Position numbers and translations under genes: made by a program. From assembly GCA_043805435.1 (NCBI GenBank), contig JAZDHY010000090.1, forward strand, positions 5,680 to 69,679: a DNA stretch of 64,000 nucleotides. The letters are read 5' to 3'. Shown here one piece after another: positions 33,955 through 43,529 of the stretch. The notes under the pieces are model-generated. The model was not told the origin of the DNA and did not search any database. It saw nothing but the letters and a program-made list of their open reading frames with translations. The number at the start of each line of letters is the position of its first letter. The stretch's first letter is position 1. Source of the stretch: JAEXOD01 sp043805435 (GTDB lineage: Bacteria; Bacteroidota; Ignavibacteria; Ignavibacteriales; Melioribacteraceae).

Positions 33955-36480
33955 ATGACTGAAGAACTTCAAATTTTAAATGAGTTATTAAAAATTCAAA
34001 AAAACTTTATTCAAAAAAACGATTTTAGACAATCTATAATAGAGATATTCCAATTAATACTTAAAACAACAAACAGCAGCTTAGGTTTTATTGGAGAATA
34101 TATAAACAATGATAATAATTTTATTGATTTTATTGCTGATAACAGAGAAGAGTACTTAAAAGAAAACAGTTTGCAGTTTTATGAAAAAAATGGTGAGTTT
34201 TGGGGTACAGAAATTTCTCGATCGGTTTTAATTAACAATTGCAAAATTAATAAAACCGATAAGCCATGCGGTTATAACTGGTTAATAATTCCAATAACCT
34301 TTGGAGAGGAAATAATCGGTTTATGCGGAATAGCGGACAAAAATATCAACTATTCCTTAGACTTTACAACATTATTGGAACCTTTAACCATTAACATTGC
34401 ACATTATTTAAGTGTAAAAAAAATTAAAGAAATTCATAAAATTGCCAAAAAAAAATTACTTAAAAAAGAGTCATATCTTTCAACATTAAATAATATTGCC
34501 GGTCTATTAATGACAGAATATGAAATTTTTCCATGGCAGACTATTGTTGAAGAGCTTGGTAAAGCTACGGGAATATGCAGAATAACCCTTTTATTGGTTG
34601 AAACTTTAAAAAACGGAAAATTGGCTGCAATAGCCTCTGCCGAGTGGTGTGATACTAATGTTAGTTCCGAAATTAAAAACGCACCGTTTTTTTTACTAAA
34701 CGAAAACACACAAAGATGGTTTGATATTTTAAGCAATGGGGAAATAATTGAAATTAGTGTTTCACAAATTCCCGAAGAAGCAATAAAAAACGAATTTATT
34801 CGCCAAAAGATTAAATCACTTCTTGTTATTCCCATACTACTTGATGATGTTTTTTATGGTTTTTTAGGTTTTGATAATTGCGTTGAAGAAAAGGAATGGC
34901 CTGTAGATGAAAAAGAATATTTAATTACCGCAACAGAATATATTAGTCAAGCAATCAAACGAAAAAATATAGAAATTGAATTAAACAAAAGCGAAGAAAA
35001 ATTTAGAACATTTGCCGATTTTACATACGATATGGAATATTGGGCAAATCCAAGCGGGAAAATGCTGTATGTTTCAAATGCTTGTAAAAGAATTACCGGT
35101 TATGACAAAAATGAATTAATTAATGCTCCAAATTTTTCAAAGTTATTAATTTATCCTGAAGACAGTTTAATTTATTCCGAGCACCTAAAAAAATACCATA
35201 CAATTACAGGCAACCCAAACGAAAGTATTGTAGAGTTTAGAATAATTACCAAAGATAATAGTGTAAAATGGATACAGCATGGCTGCAATGCTGTTTATAA
35301 TGCGGCCGGGGTTTACATTGGAAGGCGGGTTAACAATCGCGATATTACTAAAATGAAGCAGGCCGAAGAACAATTAAAAGCGAATAAAGAAAAAAACAAA
35401 GCTTTGTTAAACGCTATTCCCGATCTTATGTTTTTATATTCTCACACGGGTTATTTTTTGGAGTGCTGGTGCAGTGATAAAAAAATGCTTTTTAAACCGG
35501 TAGAAGAATTTGTAAATCAAAAAATCAGTAAGGTTTTACCGCAAAAATTAGCCTTGATGGTTTTAGAAAAAATTGATTTAGTAATGAAAGAAAACATAAT
35601 GCATAAGTTTGAATATTCGATGGTAATTGATAATAAAGAAAGATTTTTTGAAAGTCGTTCGGTTAAATGTGGAGAAGACAAAGTTTTATCACTTATTAGA
35701 GAAATAACCGAACAAAAAAAAGCTGACAAAGAGCTTATTAAAGCTAAAGAACAAGCCGAGCAGGCCGATAAAATGAAAACGCAATTTTTAGCTCAAATGT
35801 CGCACGAAATTCGAACCCCAATTAATGCTATATTATCTCTTAATTCGCTTATTAAGGAAGAAGTAAAAGGGAAAGTTGATGATGATGTATTTGACCTCTA
35901 TCAGAGTATTGAATCGGCAGGGAGAAGACTTATTAGAACAATTGATCTGTTATTAAATATGTCGGAAGTGCAAACCGGAGTTTATGACGCAAAATTTTCC
36001 AGTTTTAATCCAATGGAAATAATACATGCAATTGTAAAAGAAATGGATGTAATTGCCAAACAGAAAAATCTAAAACTAAATTTAACTTCAAAATATACCG
36101 AAGCGGAAATTTATGGCGACCAGTATAGTGTTGCACAAATTATTGTAAATTTATTGGATAATGCAATTAAATATACAAAAACCGGCCAAGTTGATATTGA
36201 ATTAAATAAAAACTCTGAAAATGATGTGTCAATTGTGGTTAAAGATACAGGTATAGGAATAAAAAAAGAATTTATTCCAAAATTATTCGATCCCTTTTCG
36301 CAAGAAGAAGAAGGATATATACGCTCATTTGAAGGCACAGGACTAGGACTTGCTTTGGTAAAAAGGTACTGTGATATAAATAATGCTACAATTGAAGTAA
36401 TAAGTGAAAAGGGCGAGGGAACAAAAGTAGAAGTAGGTTTTTCTTCAAAAAAATTTGATCAAATATTTATTAATAATTAG
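33955..36480 (+). CDS. Multi-sensor histidine kinase (GAF-GAF-PAS-PAS-HisKA-HATPase)
   Basis: An 841-residue soluble kinase. Order: GAF-like (about 10-160, SSLGFIGEYI), GAF (about 170-330), PAS (about 345-470, closing with RRVNNRDITKMKQAEEQL), PAS-like (about 480-590), HisKA with H617 in FLAQMSHEIRTPINAI, and HATPase (IIVNLLDNAIKYT, DTGIGIKK, GTGLGLALV). It has no receiver or membrane segment, so it senses a cytoplasmic signal. It is first of a run of kinase genes spaced 12-17 bp apart and may donate phosphate to their receiver domains. Ligands unknown. Confidence 0.92.
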   Translation: MTEELQILNELLKIQKNFIQKNDFRQSIIEIFQLILKTTNSSLGFIGEYINNDNNFIDFIADNREEYLKENSLQFYEKNGEFWGTEISRSVLINNCKINKTDKPCGYNWLIIPITFGEEIIGLCGIADKNINYSLDFTTLLEPLTINIAHYLSVKKIKEIHKIAKKKLLKKESYLSTLNNIAGLLMTEYEIFPWQTIVEELGKATGICRITLLLVETLKNGKLAAIASAEWCDTNVSSEIKNAPFFLLNENTQRWFDILSNGEIIEISVSQIPEEAIKNEFIRQKIKSLLVIPILLDDVFYGFLGFDNCVEEKEWPVDEKEYLITATEYISQAIKRKNIEIELNKSEEKFRTFADFTYDMEYWANPSGKMLYVSNACKRITGYDKNELINAPNFSKLLIYPEDSLIYSEHLKKYHTITGNPNESIVEFRIITKDNSVKWIQHGCNAVYNAAGVYIGRRVNNRDITKMKQAEEQLKANKEKNKALLNAIPDLMFLYSHTGYFLECWCSDKKMLFKPVEEFVNQKISKVLPQKLALMVLEKIDLVMKENIMHKFEYSMVIDNKERFFESRSVKCGEDKVLSLIREITEQKKADKELIKAKEQAEQADKMKTQFLAQMSHEIRTPINAILSLNSLIKEEVKGKVDDDVFDLYQSIESAGRRLIRTIDLLLNMSEVQTGVYDAKFSSFNPMEIIHAIVKEMDVIAKQKNLKLNLTSKYTEAEIYGDQYSVAQIIVNLLDNAIKYTKTGQVDIELNKNSENDVSIVVKDTGIGIKKEFIPKLFDPFSQEEEGYIRSFEGTGLGLALVKRYCDINNATIEVISEKGEGTKVEVGFSSKKFDQIFINN

Positions 36481-36492
36481 TTTGCTATAAAC

Positions 36493-39400
36493 ATGAACAA
36501 TATAAATGACATTAATAGCAGTTTTCACATAATGGATAATAACTACAAGGAGATTTTTGAGCAAGTTCCTTTACCAGTATGGATTTATAAGAGCAATAGC
36601 AATAAATTTATATTGATTAATAAAGCAGCTTTAATGAAATATAAAATAAAAGAGGAAACAATTTTTTTGCTTGACAAAAACATGTTTTTTGTTAACTCTT
36701 ACATTGGAAAAACAATTAACGATGAAACAATAATTGAAAGTCATAAGAATAATAATGGCGAATTATTTAATGTTAAAATAAAAAGAAATAACTTTTTATT
36801 AAATAATGAAGAAGTTGTTTTAGAAATTATTGAGGATGTTGTAAATTACGAAATTGAAGAGAGGAGATTTAATTTATATAAAATTGCGCTCGAATCCACA
36901 TCAAACGGAATAATACTTACTGATAAATTGGGTAATATTGAATGGAGCAATAATGCTTTTACAGAACAAACAGGATATACGCAAGATGAGATTTTAGGAA
37001 AAAATTGTCGTGAGTTCTTAAATTCGGGTAGAACAAAAAGCAGCGTGTTTGAAGATTTATGGAATACAATTAAGCAAGGTGATGTATGGCGGGGAGAATT
37101 AATAAATAAACGAAAAGACGGCACCTTGTATCTGGAAGGGCAGACTATTAACCCTGTATATAATCAGTTTGGTGAAATTACACATTTTATTGCAGTAAAA
37201 GAAGATATTACGGAAAGACGGGAATATGAAGAAGAAAAAAACAATTTATTATTACGCCTTCAGATATCAAAAGGACTTGCAGAAACAAATTTAATTCAAA
37301 ATAACGAACTAATTGAACAACTTGCCAGAAGTGAAGAAAAGTTAGTCAAACTTTTTGATTCGATGCAGGATTTAATTTTTGTTATTGATGACAAAGACTT
37401 TTTTGTTGAATTCCATAGGCCTCAAAAAATTAATAATAAATTGGAATATAGCGAGTTTATAGGTAAAAAATATACTGAAATTTTACCAAACGAATTATGC
37501 AGATTTGTAGAAGAAGCGTTAAAAGAACTTAAAAACGGGAAAGAAAATATTCAGTTTGATTATTGTTTAACGTTAGACGGAAATAAGGAGTGGTATAGTT
37601 CCAATGCAAATTTAATAAGAGGCGTGGATGACAATAACAACTCGTTTTTATTTGTTATTAGAGATATTACTGACAGAAAAAAAACCGAAGAAGAAATTAA
37701 AAAATTATCTTTTGAATATGAAAGAGTTTTTAATGGTACACAAGACGCATTATTTTTATTAGAAGTGATTGATGGCGAAAAGTTTAGATTTATAAGGAAT
37801 AATCTTTCGCATCAAGTATTAACCGGTTTATCCCTTGAACAGATTCAAGGCAGATGCCCCATTGAAATTTTTGGGGAAGAATTGGCTTTAGAAGTAGAAC
37901 AAAATTATAATAGCTGTCTGAAGGCCCAGTCGAGCATAACTTACGAAGAAAGTTTAAATTTGCCTGCAGGAAAAAGAAAATGGATTACAACCCTTACACC
38001 TATTTACGAAGATAATGAAATTAAATTTATTGTTGGTTCTTCATTGGACGTAACAGAAAAAAAGAAGATTGAACAGGATTTAATAGAAAGTGAAAGAAGA
38101 TTAAGAGAAGTTATTAATTTAGTGCCTCATTTTATATTTGCAAAAGATATTGCCGGTAATTACTTAATGGTAAATAAAGCAATTGCCGAAGCTTTGAATA
38201 CTACTCCTGAAGAATTATTGAGTAAAAAAGATAAAGATTTTTTAAATAATAATGAACAAATTTCAAAAAGCAGGGATGAAGATGTTGATATCATAGTATC
38301 AAACACCGAAAAACATATTCCCGAAGAAACATATATTAGAGCTGATGGTAGTAAAAGATATTTACAAACAACAAAAATTCCGTTTAAGTTTTCGGAAAAT
38401 AGCCGCCCGGCAATATTAGGGGTTTCGGTTGATATTACCGACTTAAAACTTACCGAATTTTCGTTATTGGAAAATCAAAAAAAACTTGAAAAAGCTCTTG
38501 AAGAAATTGAATGGAAAAACAACCAATTAAAAATTGCAAAAGAATTGGCTGAAGATGCAAATAAAACAAAAAGCGAATTTTTAGCCAATATGAGTCATGA
38601 AATTAGAACCCCCATGAATGCAATTTTAGGATTTGCCGAAATTTTACTTAATACAACCGAAGATGTCAAAACAAAAAGGTATTTAAATAATATTTTAACA
38701 AGCGGCAAAACATTGTTGGGATTAATAAATGATATTTTGGATTTATCAAAGATTGAATCGGGGAATTTTACATTAAATTATGAACCGATTGATTTTAAAT
38801 CGGTACTGAATGAAATTTATTTTATGTTTCAGCAAAAAATTACCGAAAAGGGTATTAATATGTTTCTGGATATTCCGGAAGTGTTTCCAAAAGGTATTGT
38901 GTTAGATGAAATAAGAATTAGGCAGATTTTAATTAACTTAGTTAGTAATGCAGCCAAATTTACAAAACATGGATATATTAAAATAAAAACTTACGTCAAA
39001 ACCAATTCCGATAATAGCAATAGTTTGTATGTTATTGTTGAAGATACCGGTATTGGTATTGTTGATGGTGAACTTGCAGTAATATTCGAATCTTTTAGAC
39101 AAGCACGCAATTTAAGTACAAAACATTACGGAGGTACAGGATTAGGTTTAACCATAACAAAAAGGTTAGTTGAAATGATGGGGGGTAATATTTACGTTGA
39201 AAGCGAATTTAATAAAGGAAGTTCGTTTATTGTAGTATTTAATAATATTAACTTGGCAGAACAAGAAAATATTAAAAAGAATGAATACGAATGGGCAAAT
39301 ATTAAAATTGATTTTAAGTATGGCAAAATTTTAGTTGTTGATGATATTGTTAAAAATATTGAAGTTGTTAAAGGTTATTTGGAAGTTTATAATATAACTG

Positions 39401-40026
39401 TTCTTGAAGCTTTAACCGCTGAAGACGGAATAAAAATAGCTGAAAAAGAAAAGCCAAATTTAATACTGATGGATTTACGTATGCCTAATATGAACGGCTA
39501 TGAGGCAGTAAAAATATTAAAAACTAATCCGCTTACAAAAAAAATCCCTGTCATTGCATTTACTGCATCAACAACCAACAACAATATTAACGAAATAAAA
39601 GAAAATTTTGACGGTTTTTTAATGAAACCAATTCAAAATAACCAGTTGGTTGCAGAACTTGCAAAATATATTCCCCACACTATACTAGACACCATTGCCG
39701 AAATAGAGCCGTTGGTTAAAATAAATTCTAAAAGTTTTTCTACCATTAGCGAAGAAGAAAAAAACATTATAAAACAAAAACTTATTTTGTTTGAACAAAA
39801 ATTTATACGTAGTTTTGCGGAATTAAATGAATATCTTTCGCTTGACGATTTAGGAACATTAATTTCGGATTTGGATGAATTTGCAAAAATGAGTGAATTT
39901 GAAATTTTTGATGATTACATTAATAAACTTGCGGAAGGATATTCAAGTTTTGATATTGAGTTAGTTCAAAAATTGCTGGGGCAATTTCAGCTTTATTTAA
40001 ATAATATTAAACAAAGGCTAAACTGA
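36493..40026 (+). CDS. Hybrid histidine kinase with five PAS-type domains and a receiver
   Basis: An 1,177-residue soluble hybrid kinase. Four to five PAS/PAC units fill residues 10-665 (for example SNNAFTEQTGYTQDEILGKN and the repeated closing VKEDITERREYEEE, FVIRDITDRKKTEEE, GSSLDVTEKKKIEQD, GVSVDITDLKLTE). Then come HisKA with H702 (FLANMSHEIRTPMNAI), HATPase (LINLVSNAAKFTKHG, DTGIGIVD, GTGLGLTI), and a receiver (about 945-1060) with D994 in LMDLRMPNMNG. A helical tail of about 115 residues follows and could be a phosphotransfer-like module, but I see no clear acceptor histidine in it. It shares an operon with its neighbours. Confidence 0.92.
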   Translation: MNNINDINSSFHIMDNNYKEIFEQVPLPVWIYKSNSNKFILINKAALMKYKIKEETIFLLDKNMFFVNSYIGKTINDETIIESHKNNNGELFNVKIKRNNFLLNNEEVVLEIIEDVVNYEIEERRFNLYKIALESTSNGIILTDKLGNIEWSNNAFTEQTGYTQDEILGKNCREFLNSGRTKSSVFEDLWNTIKQGDVWRGELINKRKDGTLYLEGQTINPVYNQFGEITHFIAVKEDITERREYEEEKNNLLLRLQISKGLAETNLIQNNELIEQLARSEEKLVKLFDSMQDLIFVIDDKDFFVEFHRPQKINNKLEYSEFIGKKYTEILPNELCRFVEEALKELKNGKENIQFDYCLTLDGNKEWYSSNANLIRGVDDNNNSFLFVIRDITDRKKTEEEIKKLSFEYERVFNGTQDALFLLEVIDGEKFRFIRNNLSHQVLTGLSLEQIQGRCPIEIFGEELALEVEQNYNSCLKAQSSITYEESLNLPAGKRKWITTLTPIYEDNEIKFIVGSSLDVTEKKKIEQDLIESERRLREVINLVPHFIFAKDIAGNYLMVNKAIAEALNTTPEELLSKKDKDFLNNNEQISKSRDEDVDIIVSNTEKHIPEETYIRADGSKRYLQTTKIPFKFSENSRPAILGVSVDITDLKLTEFSLLENQKKLEKALEEIEWKNNQLKIAKELAEDANKTKSEFLANMSHEIRTPMNAILGFAEILLNTTEDVKTKRYLNNILTSGKTLLGLINDILDLSKIESGNFTLNYEPIDFKSVLNEIYFMFQQKITEKGINMFLDIPEVFPKGIVLDEIRIRQILINLVSNAAKFTKHGYIKIKTYVKTNSDNSNSLYVIVEDTGIGIVDGELAVIFESFRQARNLSTKHYGGTGLGLTITKRLVEMMGGNIYVESEFNKGSSFIVVFNNINLAEQENIKKNEYEWANIKIDFKYGKILVVDDIVKNIEVVKGYLEVYNITVLEALTAEDGIKIAEKEKPNLILMDLRMPNMNGYEAVKILKTNPLTKKIPVIAFTASTTNNNINEIKENFDGFLMKPIQNNQLVAELAKYIPHTILDTIAEIEPLVKINSKSFSTISEEEKNIIKQKLILFEQKFIRSFAELNEYLSLDDLGTLISDLDEFAKMSEFEIFDDYINKLAEGYSSFDIELVQKLLGQFQLYLNNIKQRLN

Positions 40027-40043
40027 TTTATTAGGACATCTTT

Positions 40044-41183
40044 ATGAAAGAAAAAAATAAAATACTTATTGTTGATGATCAACCAAAAAATTTACAACTT
40101 GCCGCTACTGTACTTAATCCGTTTTATAAGCTGCTTATTGCCGATAGTGGACAGAAGGCTATTAAAATAGCCTTAGAAAAAAAACCGGATTTGATATTGT
40201 TAGACATTATGATGAATGAAATGTCGGGTTTTGAAGTTTGTGAAAAATTAAAAAATATTACTGCAACAAAAAACATACCCATAATATTTTTAACTGCAAA
40301 AACCGAAGAAGAGGATATTGTAAAGGCGTTTGAAATTGGGGGTGTTGATTATATTACAAAACCATTTAAGAGAAAAGAAGTACTGGCAAGAATTAAAACT
40401 CATTTGGATTTATTAAATGCTAAAAAATTTATTGAAAAACAAAACGACGAATTAATAAAAGTAAATAACGAAAAAGATAAATTCTTTTCAATTATTGCAC
40501 ATGACTTGAAAAGCCCCTTTACCGGTTTTTTAAGTTTAACAGAAATGATGGCTCATGAAATAGAAGATTTTACACCAGAGGAATTAAAAAATGTAGTAAT
40601 AAGTCTAAAAGACTCGGCCAATATATTGTACAAATTGTTGGAAAACTTGCTTGAGTGGTCGTTAATTAAGCGGGGCCTTTCTGAAACATTTTTTGAAAGA
40701 TTGCAAATAGGCAAATTGGTTATGTATAATTTAGAAATTATACGTGCCAAAGCTGAACAAAAAAAGATTATTCTTGAAAATGATATTAAAGATGAACTTG
40801 AGGTTTTTGCAGATAAAAATATTATTAATACAGTATTGCGCAATTTAATTTCCAACGCTGCAAAGTTTACAAATGATGGCGGAAAAATTACAGTAAGTGC
40901 AAAAGTAATCGAATCTGATATAGTTGAAGTTTCTGTTAAAGATACTGGAATGGGGATTTCGGAAAAAGATATAAAAAGACTATTTAAAATTGATGAAAAA
41001 GTATCAAATGTTGGAACTGCCGGTGAGTCGGGTACTGGATTAGGGTTATTGCTTTGCAAAGAATTAATTGAAAAAAATAACGGAACAATAAAAGTTGAAA
41101 GTGATATTGGTAAAGGAACGTCATTTTATTTTTATTTACCTGTTTACAAGGACAATGCTGTTGAAACTGGAACCCACCCGTAA
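40044..41183 (+). CDS. Receiver-histidine kinase (REC-HisKA-HATPase)
   Basis: A 379-residue protein. The N-terminal receiver (about 5-120, KILIVDDQPKN; D54 in LLDIMMNEMSG; the TAK and TKPF motifs) is fused to HisKA with H153 in SIIAHDLKSPFTG and a HATPase domain (LRNLISNAAKFTNDG, DTGMGISE, GTGLGLLLC). Such inverted hybrids are controlled by phosphorylation of their own receiver, so it may take phosphate from the preceding hybrid kinase. The stop codon is 1 bp before the left end of repeat B; the last residues (ETGTHP) may have been altered by that insertion. Confidence 0.92.
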   Translation: MKEKNKILIVDDQPKNLQLAATVLNPFYKLLIADSGQKAIKIALEKKPDLILLDIMMNEMSGFEVCEKLKNITATKNIPIIFLTAKTEEEDIVKAFEIGGVDYITKPFKRKEVLARIKTHLDLLNAKKFIEKQNDELIKVNNEKDKFFSIIAHDLKSPFTGFLSLTEMMAHEIEDFTPEELKNVVISLKDSANILYKLLENLLEWSLIKRGLSETFFERLQIGKLVMYNLEIIRAKAEQKKIILENDIKDELEVFADKNIINTVLRNLISNAAKFTNDGGKITVSAKVIESDIVEVSVKDTGMGISEKDIKRLFKIDEKVSNVGTAGESGTGLGLLLCKELIEKNNGTIKVESDIGKGTSFYFYLPVYKDNAVETGTHP

Positions 41184-41184
41184 A

Positions 41185-41372
41185 CAGACTGTGTTAAAAT
41201 TGGGGAATAGTTGCAATAAAAGTGAACTCATCCCCCAACCCCTTCTCTTAAAAATAGAAGGGGAGTGATTGTAAAAACATATAGAGCAATAACTTGCCAG
41301 TTAATGTTTCCCCTCTTTTTTTAAGAGAGGGGATTAAGGGGTGAGTTCGGTTTTTAATTTTAACACAGTCCG
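41185..41372. repeat. MITE-like insertion, copy B (188 bp) with 8-bp target duplication
   Basis: Ends: CAGACTGTGTTAAAATTGGGG on the left; reverse complement of the right end CGGACTGTGTTAAAATTAAA. The core GACTGTGTTAAAATT is identical in both. CCGTAAAC occurs at 41178-41185 and again at 41370-41377, an apparent target duplication that overlaps the outermost terminal bases. The interior is a second, larger imperfect inverted repeat (CCCCAACCCCTTCTCTTAAA against TTTAAGAGAGGGGATTAAGG) and differs from copies A and C. No coding capacity. Confidence 0.75.
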
Positions 41373-41377
41373 TAAAC

Positions 41378-41516
41378 GAATGGGCTTATGAACACTAAAA
41401 ATAGTGATGAATTCTGAACACTTGATGTAATGAAATATCAGCCAAATAATACGAGAATATATATTACAGCAAAACTGTTTATCGAAAGAAGACAGAAAGA
41501 GTGTATCAGCCCATTC
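41378..41516. repeat. Second small inverted-repeat unit directly beside copy B
   Basis: GAATGGGCT (41378-41386) is inverted perfectly as AGCCCATTC (41508-41516), with a further AACACT/AGTGT match inside. The 139-bp unit is non-coding and ends in a short hairpin (CCATTCC/GGGATGG). It could be a small palindromic element or part of the lost promoter region of the next gene. Confidence 0.45.
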
Positions 41517-41579
41517 CTTTAGGGATGGGGATAAAATAAACAATTGTTCTATTTATAAATAAATAACAAAATAAAGTAG

Positions 41580-43517
41580 AATTATATTATCAAAAATTTA
41601 AGTTTAAAAAGCAAAATTCAAATTGCATTAATATTTGTTGGTGTTGTATCCGTATGTGTTACGGGATGGGTAACTTATACTAATGCAAAAGATACATTAG
41701 AAGCCATAAGCTTTGAGAGATTAACATCTGTTAGGGAAAACAAAAAAAAACAGATTGAGAGCTATTTTGAAGAAATAAACAAACAAATAAAAACATTAAG
41801 TGAGGATAAATTTGTTGTTGAAGCGTTTAAAAATATTTCCCCTCAATTATCAATAATCAATTATACAGATCAAAAGCTTAACAATTTTATTATAAGATTT
41901 GCCGAGCGATATAATATTGAAGAAGTGATGTTTGTCAATTCTAAAACAAACAAGATTATTTATTCCAAATCTGTTCAAAATAATCATTTCTTACACAATA
42001 ACCTGTTAATTAAATATTACGGTAATTATATTAAATCTTTTCTTTTGGGAGATAATAAAGCGGTAGTTATATCGGACTTAATCCTTTCGAATGATAAAAA
42101 CTATGGAATTAGTTTTTTAGCTTCCGCGCCTGTTTTAGTAGATGGTAAAATTGCAGGGCAGATAGTGTTAAGGATATTAAATAAAAAAATTAATGGAATA
42201 ATGACAAGTAATAACAATTGGAAAGAAGTCGGTTTTGGTAAAACCGGAGAAGTTTATATAGTGGGTGCGGATTATAAAATACGTAACGACTCAAGGTTTT
42301 TTGTACAAGAACCCACCAAATATTATAACTTGTTGAAAAAAATAAAAACCGATACGTCAATTATCAACTTAATTATTAAAAACTCTTCCTCAATACTTTT
42401 ACAAACCGCAAAAACAAAAGCTGTAAAAGATGCACTTTTAGGCAATACAGATACAAAAATAATTAATGATTATAGAAAAATAGAAGTCTTAAGTTCGTAT
42501 ACTCCAATTAATGTAGGTGGATTAAATTGGGTAATTCTTGCCGAAATTGATACCCGCGAGGCTTTTGGTTCGATATATATATTGCGCGAAAAATTAATAA
42601 TGATAAGCCTGCTTATTATTATTATGGCAGCACTAATTGGGGTGATTATTACAAGAACAATTTTACGTCCCCTTAGCAATGTTATAAATATGGCAGATAA
42701 ATTTAGCAAAGGTGATTTGGCTTTTAGAAATCCTTCAATAATAAAAGGAGAATTTGGAACTCTTGTTGATACATTAAATAACATGGCTGAAAAACTATTA
42801 AAAAATACTACTCTTTTAAAAGAAGAAATAATAAATAAAAGTGTTGTTGAAAACGAATTAAAACTATCGGAAGATAAGTTGCGCAACCTTTCTATGCATT
42901 TACAAACCATACGAGAAGAAGAAAGAAAAGGAATAGCCCGCGAAATTCATGACGAGTTAGGGCAATCGTTAAATGCCGTAAAATTAAAATTATCGCTCCT
43001 TAAACAGGAATTCCCTTTTGAGGATGCGCAAACAAATAAAGGACTTGCAGATATCTTTGCTTTAATTGACGAGACTATTCAATCGGTAAAAAGACTAATT
43101 ACACAACTAAGACCACAATTATTAGATGATTTAGGTCTTATTGCGGCTATTGAATGGCATACAAGAGAATTTGAAAAAAGTACAAAAATTGCATGTAATT
43201 TAAGTATTTTCCAAAACGATTTTGATATTGCCCCCGAAAAGGCAATTTCCATTTTTCGTGTATTTCAAGAAACTTTAACAAATGCTGCCCGACATGCACA
43301 AGCAAGTCAAATAGAAATTAATTTAACTAAACAAAAAAGATGTATTGAGTTGATAATTGCCGATAATGGTGTTGGTATTACCGAAGAACAAATAAATAAC
43401 TCAAAATCGTTTGGACTGATTGGCATGAAAGAAAGAGTGAACTATTGGGGTGGTAAAATAAATATTGAGGGTATTAAAAATAAAGGGACTAAAATTTTAG
43501 TTCGATTTCCAAATTAA
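41580..43517 (+). CDS. Membrane histidine kinase with extracellular sensor, HAMP and HisKA_3; start codon unclear
   Basis: The frame is open from 41580 and is clearly coding well before the GTG at 41925: KNLSLKSKIQIALIFVGVVS is the first membrane helix and AISFERLTSVRENKKKQI the start of a Cache-like sensor domain. No ATG, GTG or TTG occurs in frame before that helix, so a rare start (ATT/ATC near 41586-41589) or loss of the start is implied. Later: second helix (IISLLIIIMAALIGVIITRT area), HAMP, then HisKA_3 with the His codon at 42948 (EIHDELGQSLNAVKLKL) and HATPase. It is the partner of the NarL-type regulator 12 bp downstream. Confidence 0.82.
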   Translation, partial: NYIIKNLSLKSKIQIALIFVGVVSVCVTGWVTYTNAKDTLEAISFERLTSVRENKKKQIESYFEEINKQIKTLSEDKFVVEAFKNISPQLSIINYTDQKLNNFIIRFAERYNIEEVMFVNSKTNKIIYSKSVQNNHFLHNNLLIKYYGNYIKSFLLGDNKAVVISDLILSNDKNYGISFLASAPVLVDGKIAGQIVLRILNKKINGIMTSNNNWKEVGFGKTGEVYIVGADYKIRNDSRFFVQEPTKYYNLLKKIKTDTSIINLIIKNSSSILLQTAKTKAVKDALLGNTDTKIINDYRKIEVLSSYTPINVGGLNWVILAEIDTREAFGSIYILREKLIMISLLIIIMAALIGVIITRTILRPLSNVINMADKFSKGDLAFRNPSIIKGEFGTLVDTLNNMAEKLLKNTTLLKEEIINKSVVENELKLSEDKLRNLSMHLQTIREEERKGIAREIHDELGQSLNAVKLKLSLLKQEFPFEDAQTNKGLADIFALIDETIQSVKRLITQLRPQLLDDLGLIAAIEWHTREFEKSTKIACNLSIFQNDFDIAPEKAISIFRVFQETLTNAARHAQASQIEINLTKQKRCIELIIADNGVGITEEQINNSKSFGLIGMKERVNYWGGKINIEGIKNKGTKILVRFPN

Positions 43518-43529
43518 TAAAATTTAATT

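Noticed and set aside
41334..41543. Minus-strand frame of 69 codons across repeat B and its neighbour
   Set aside because: It runs through two non-coding inverted-repeat units and shows no similarity to anything I know.
41925..43517. Kinase gene starting at the GTG at 41925
   Set aside because: The frame is clearly coding upstream, including the first membrane helix, so this start would cut the sensor domain.
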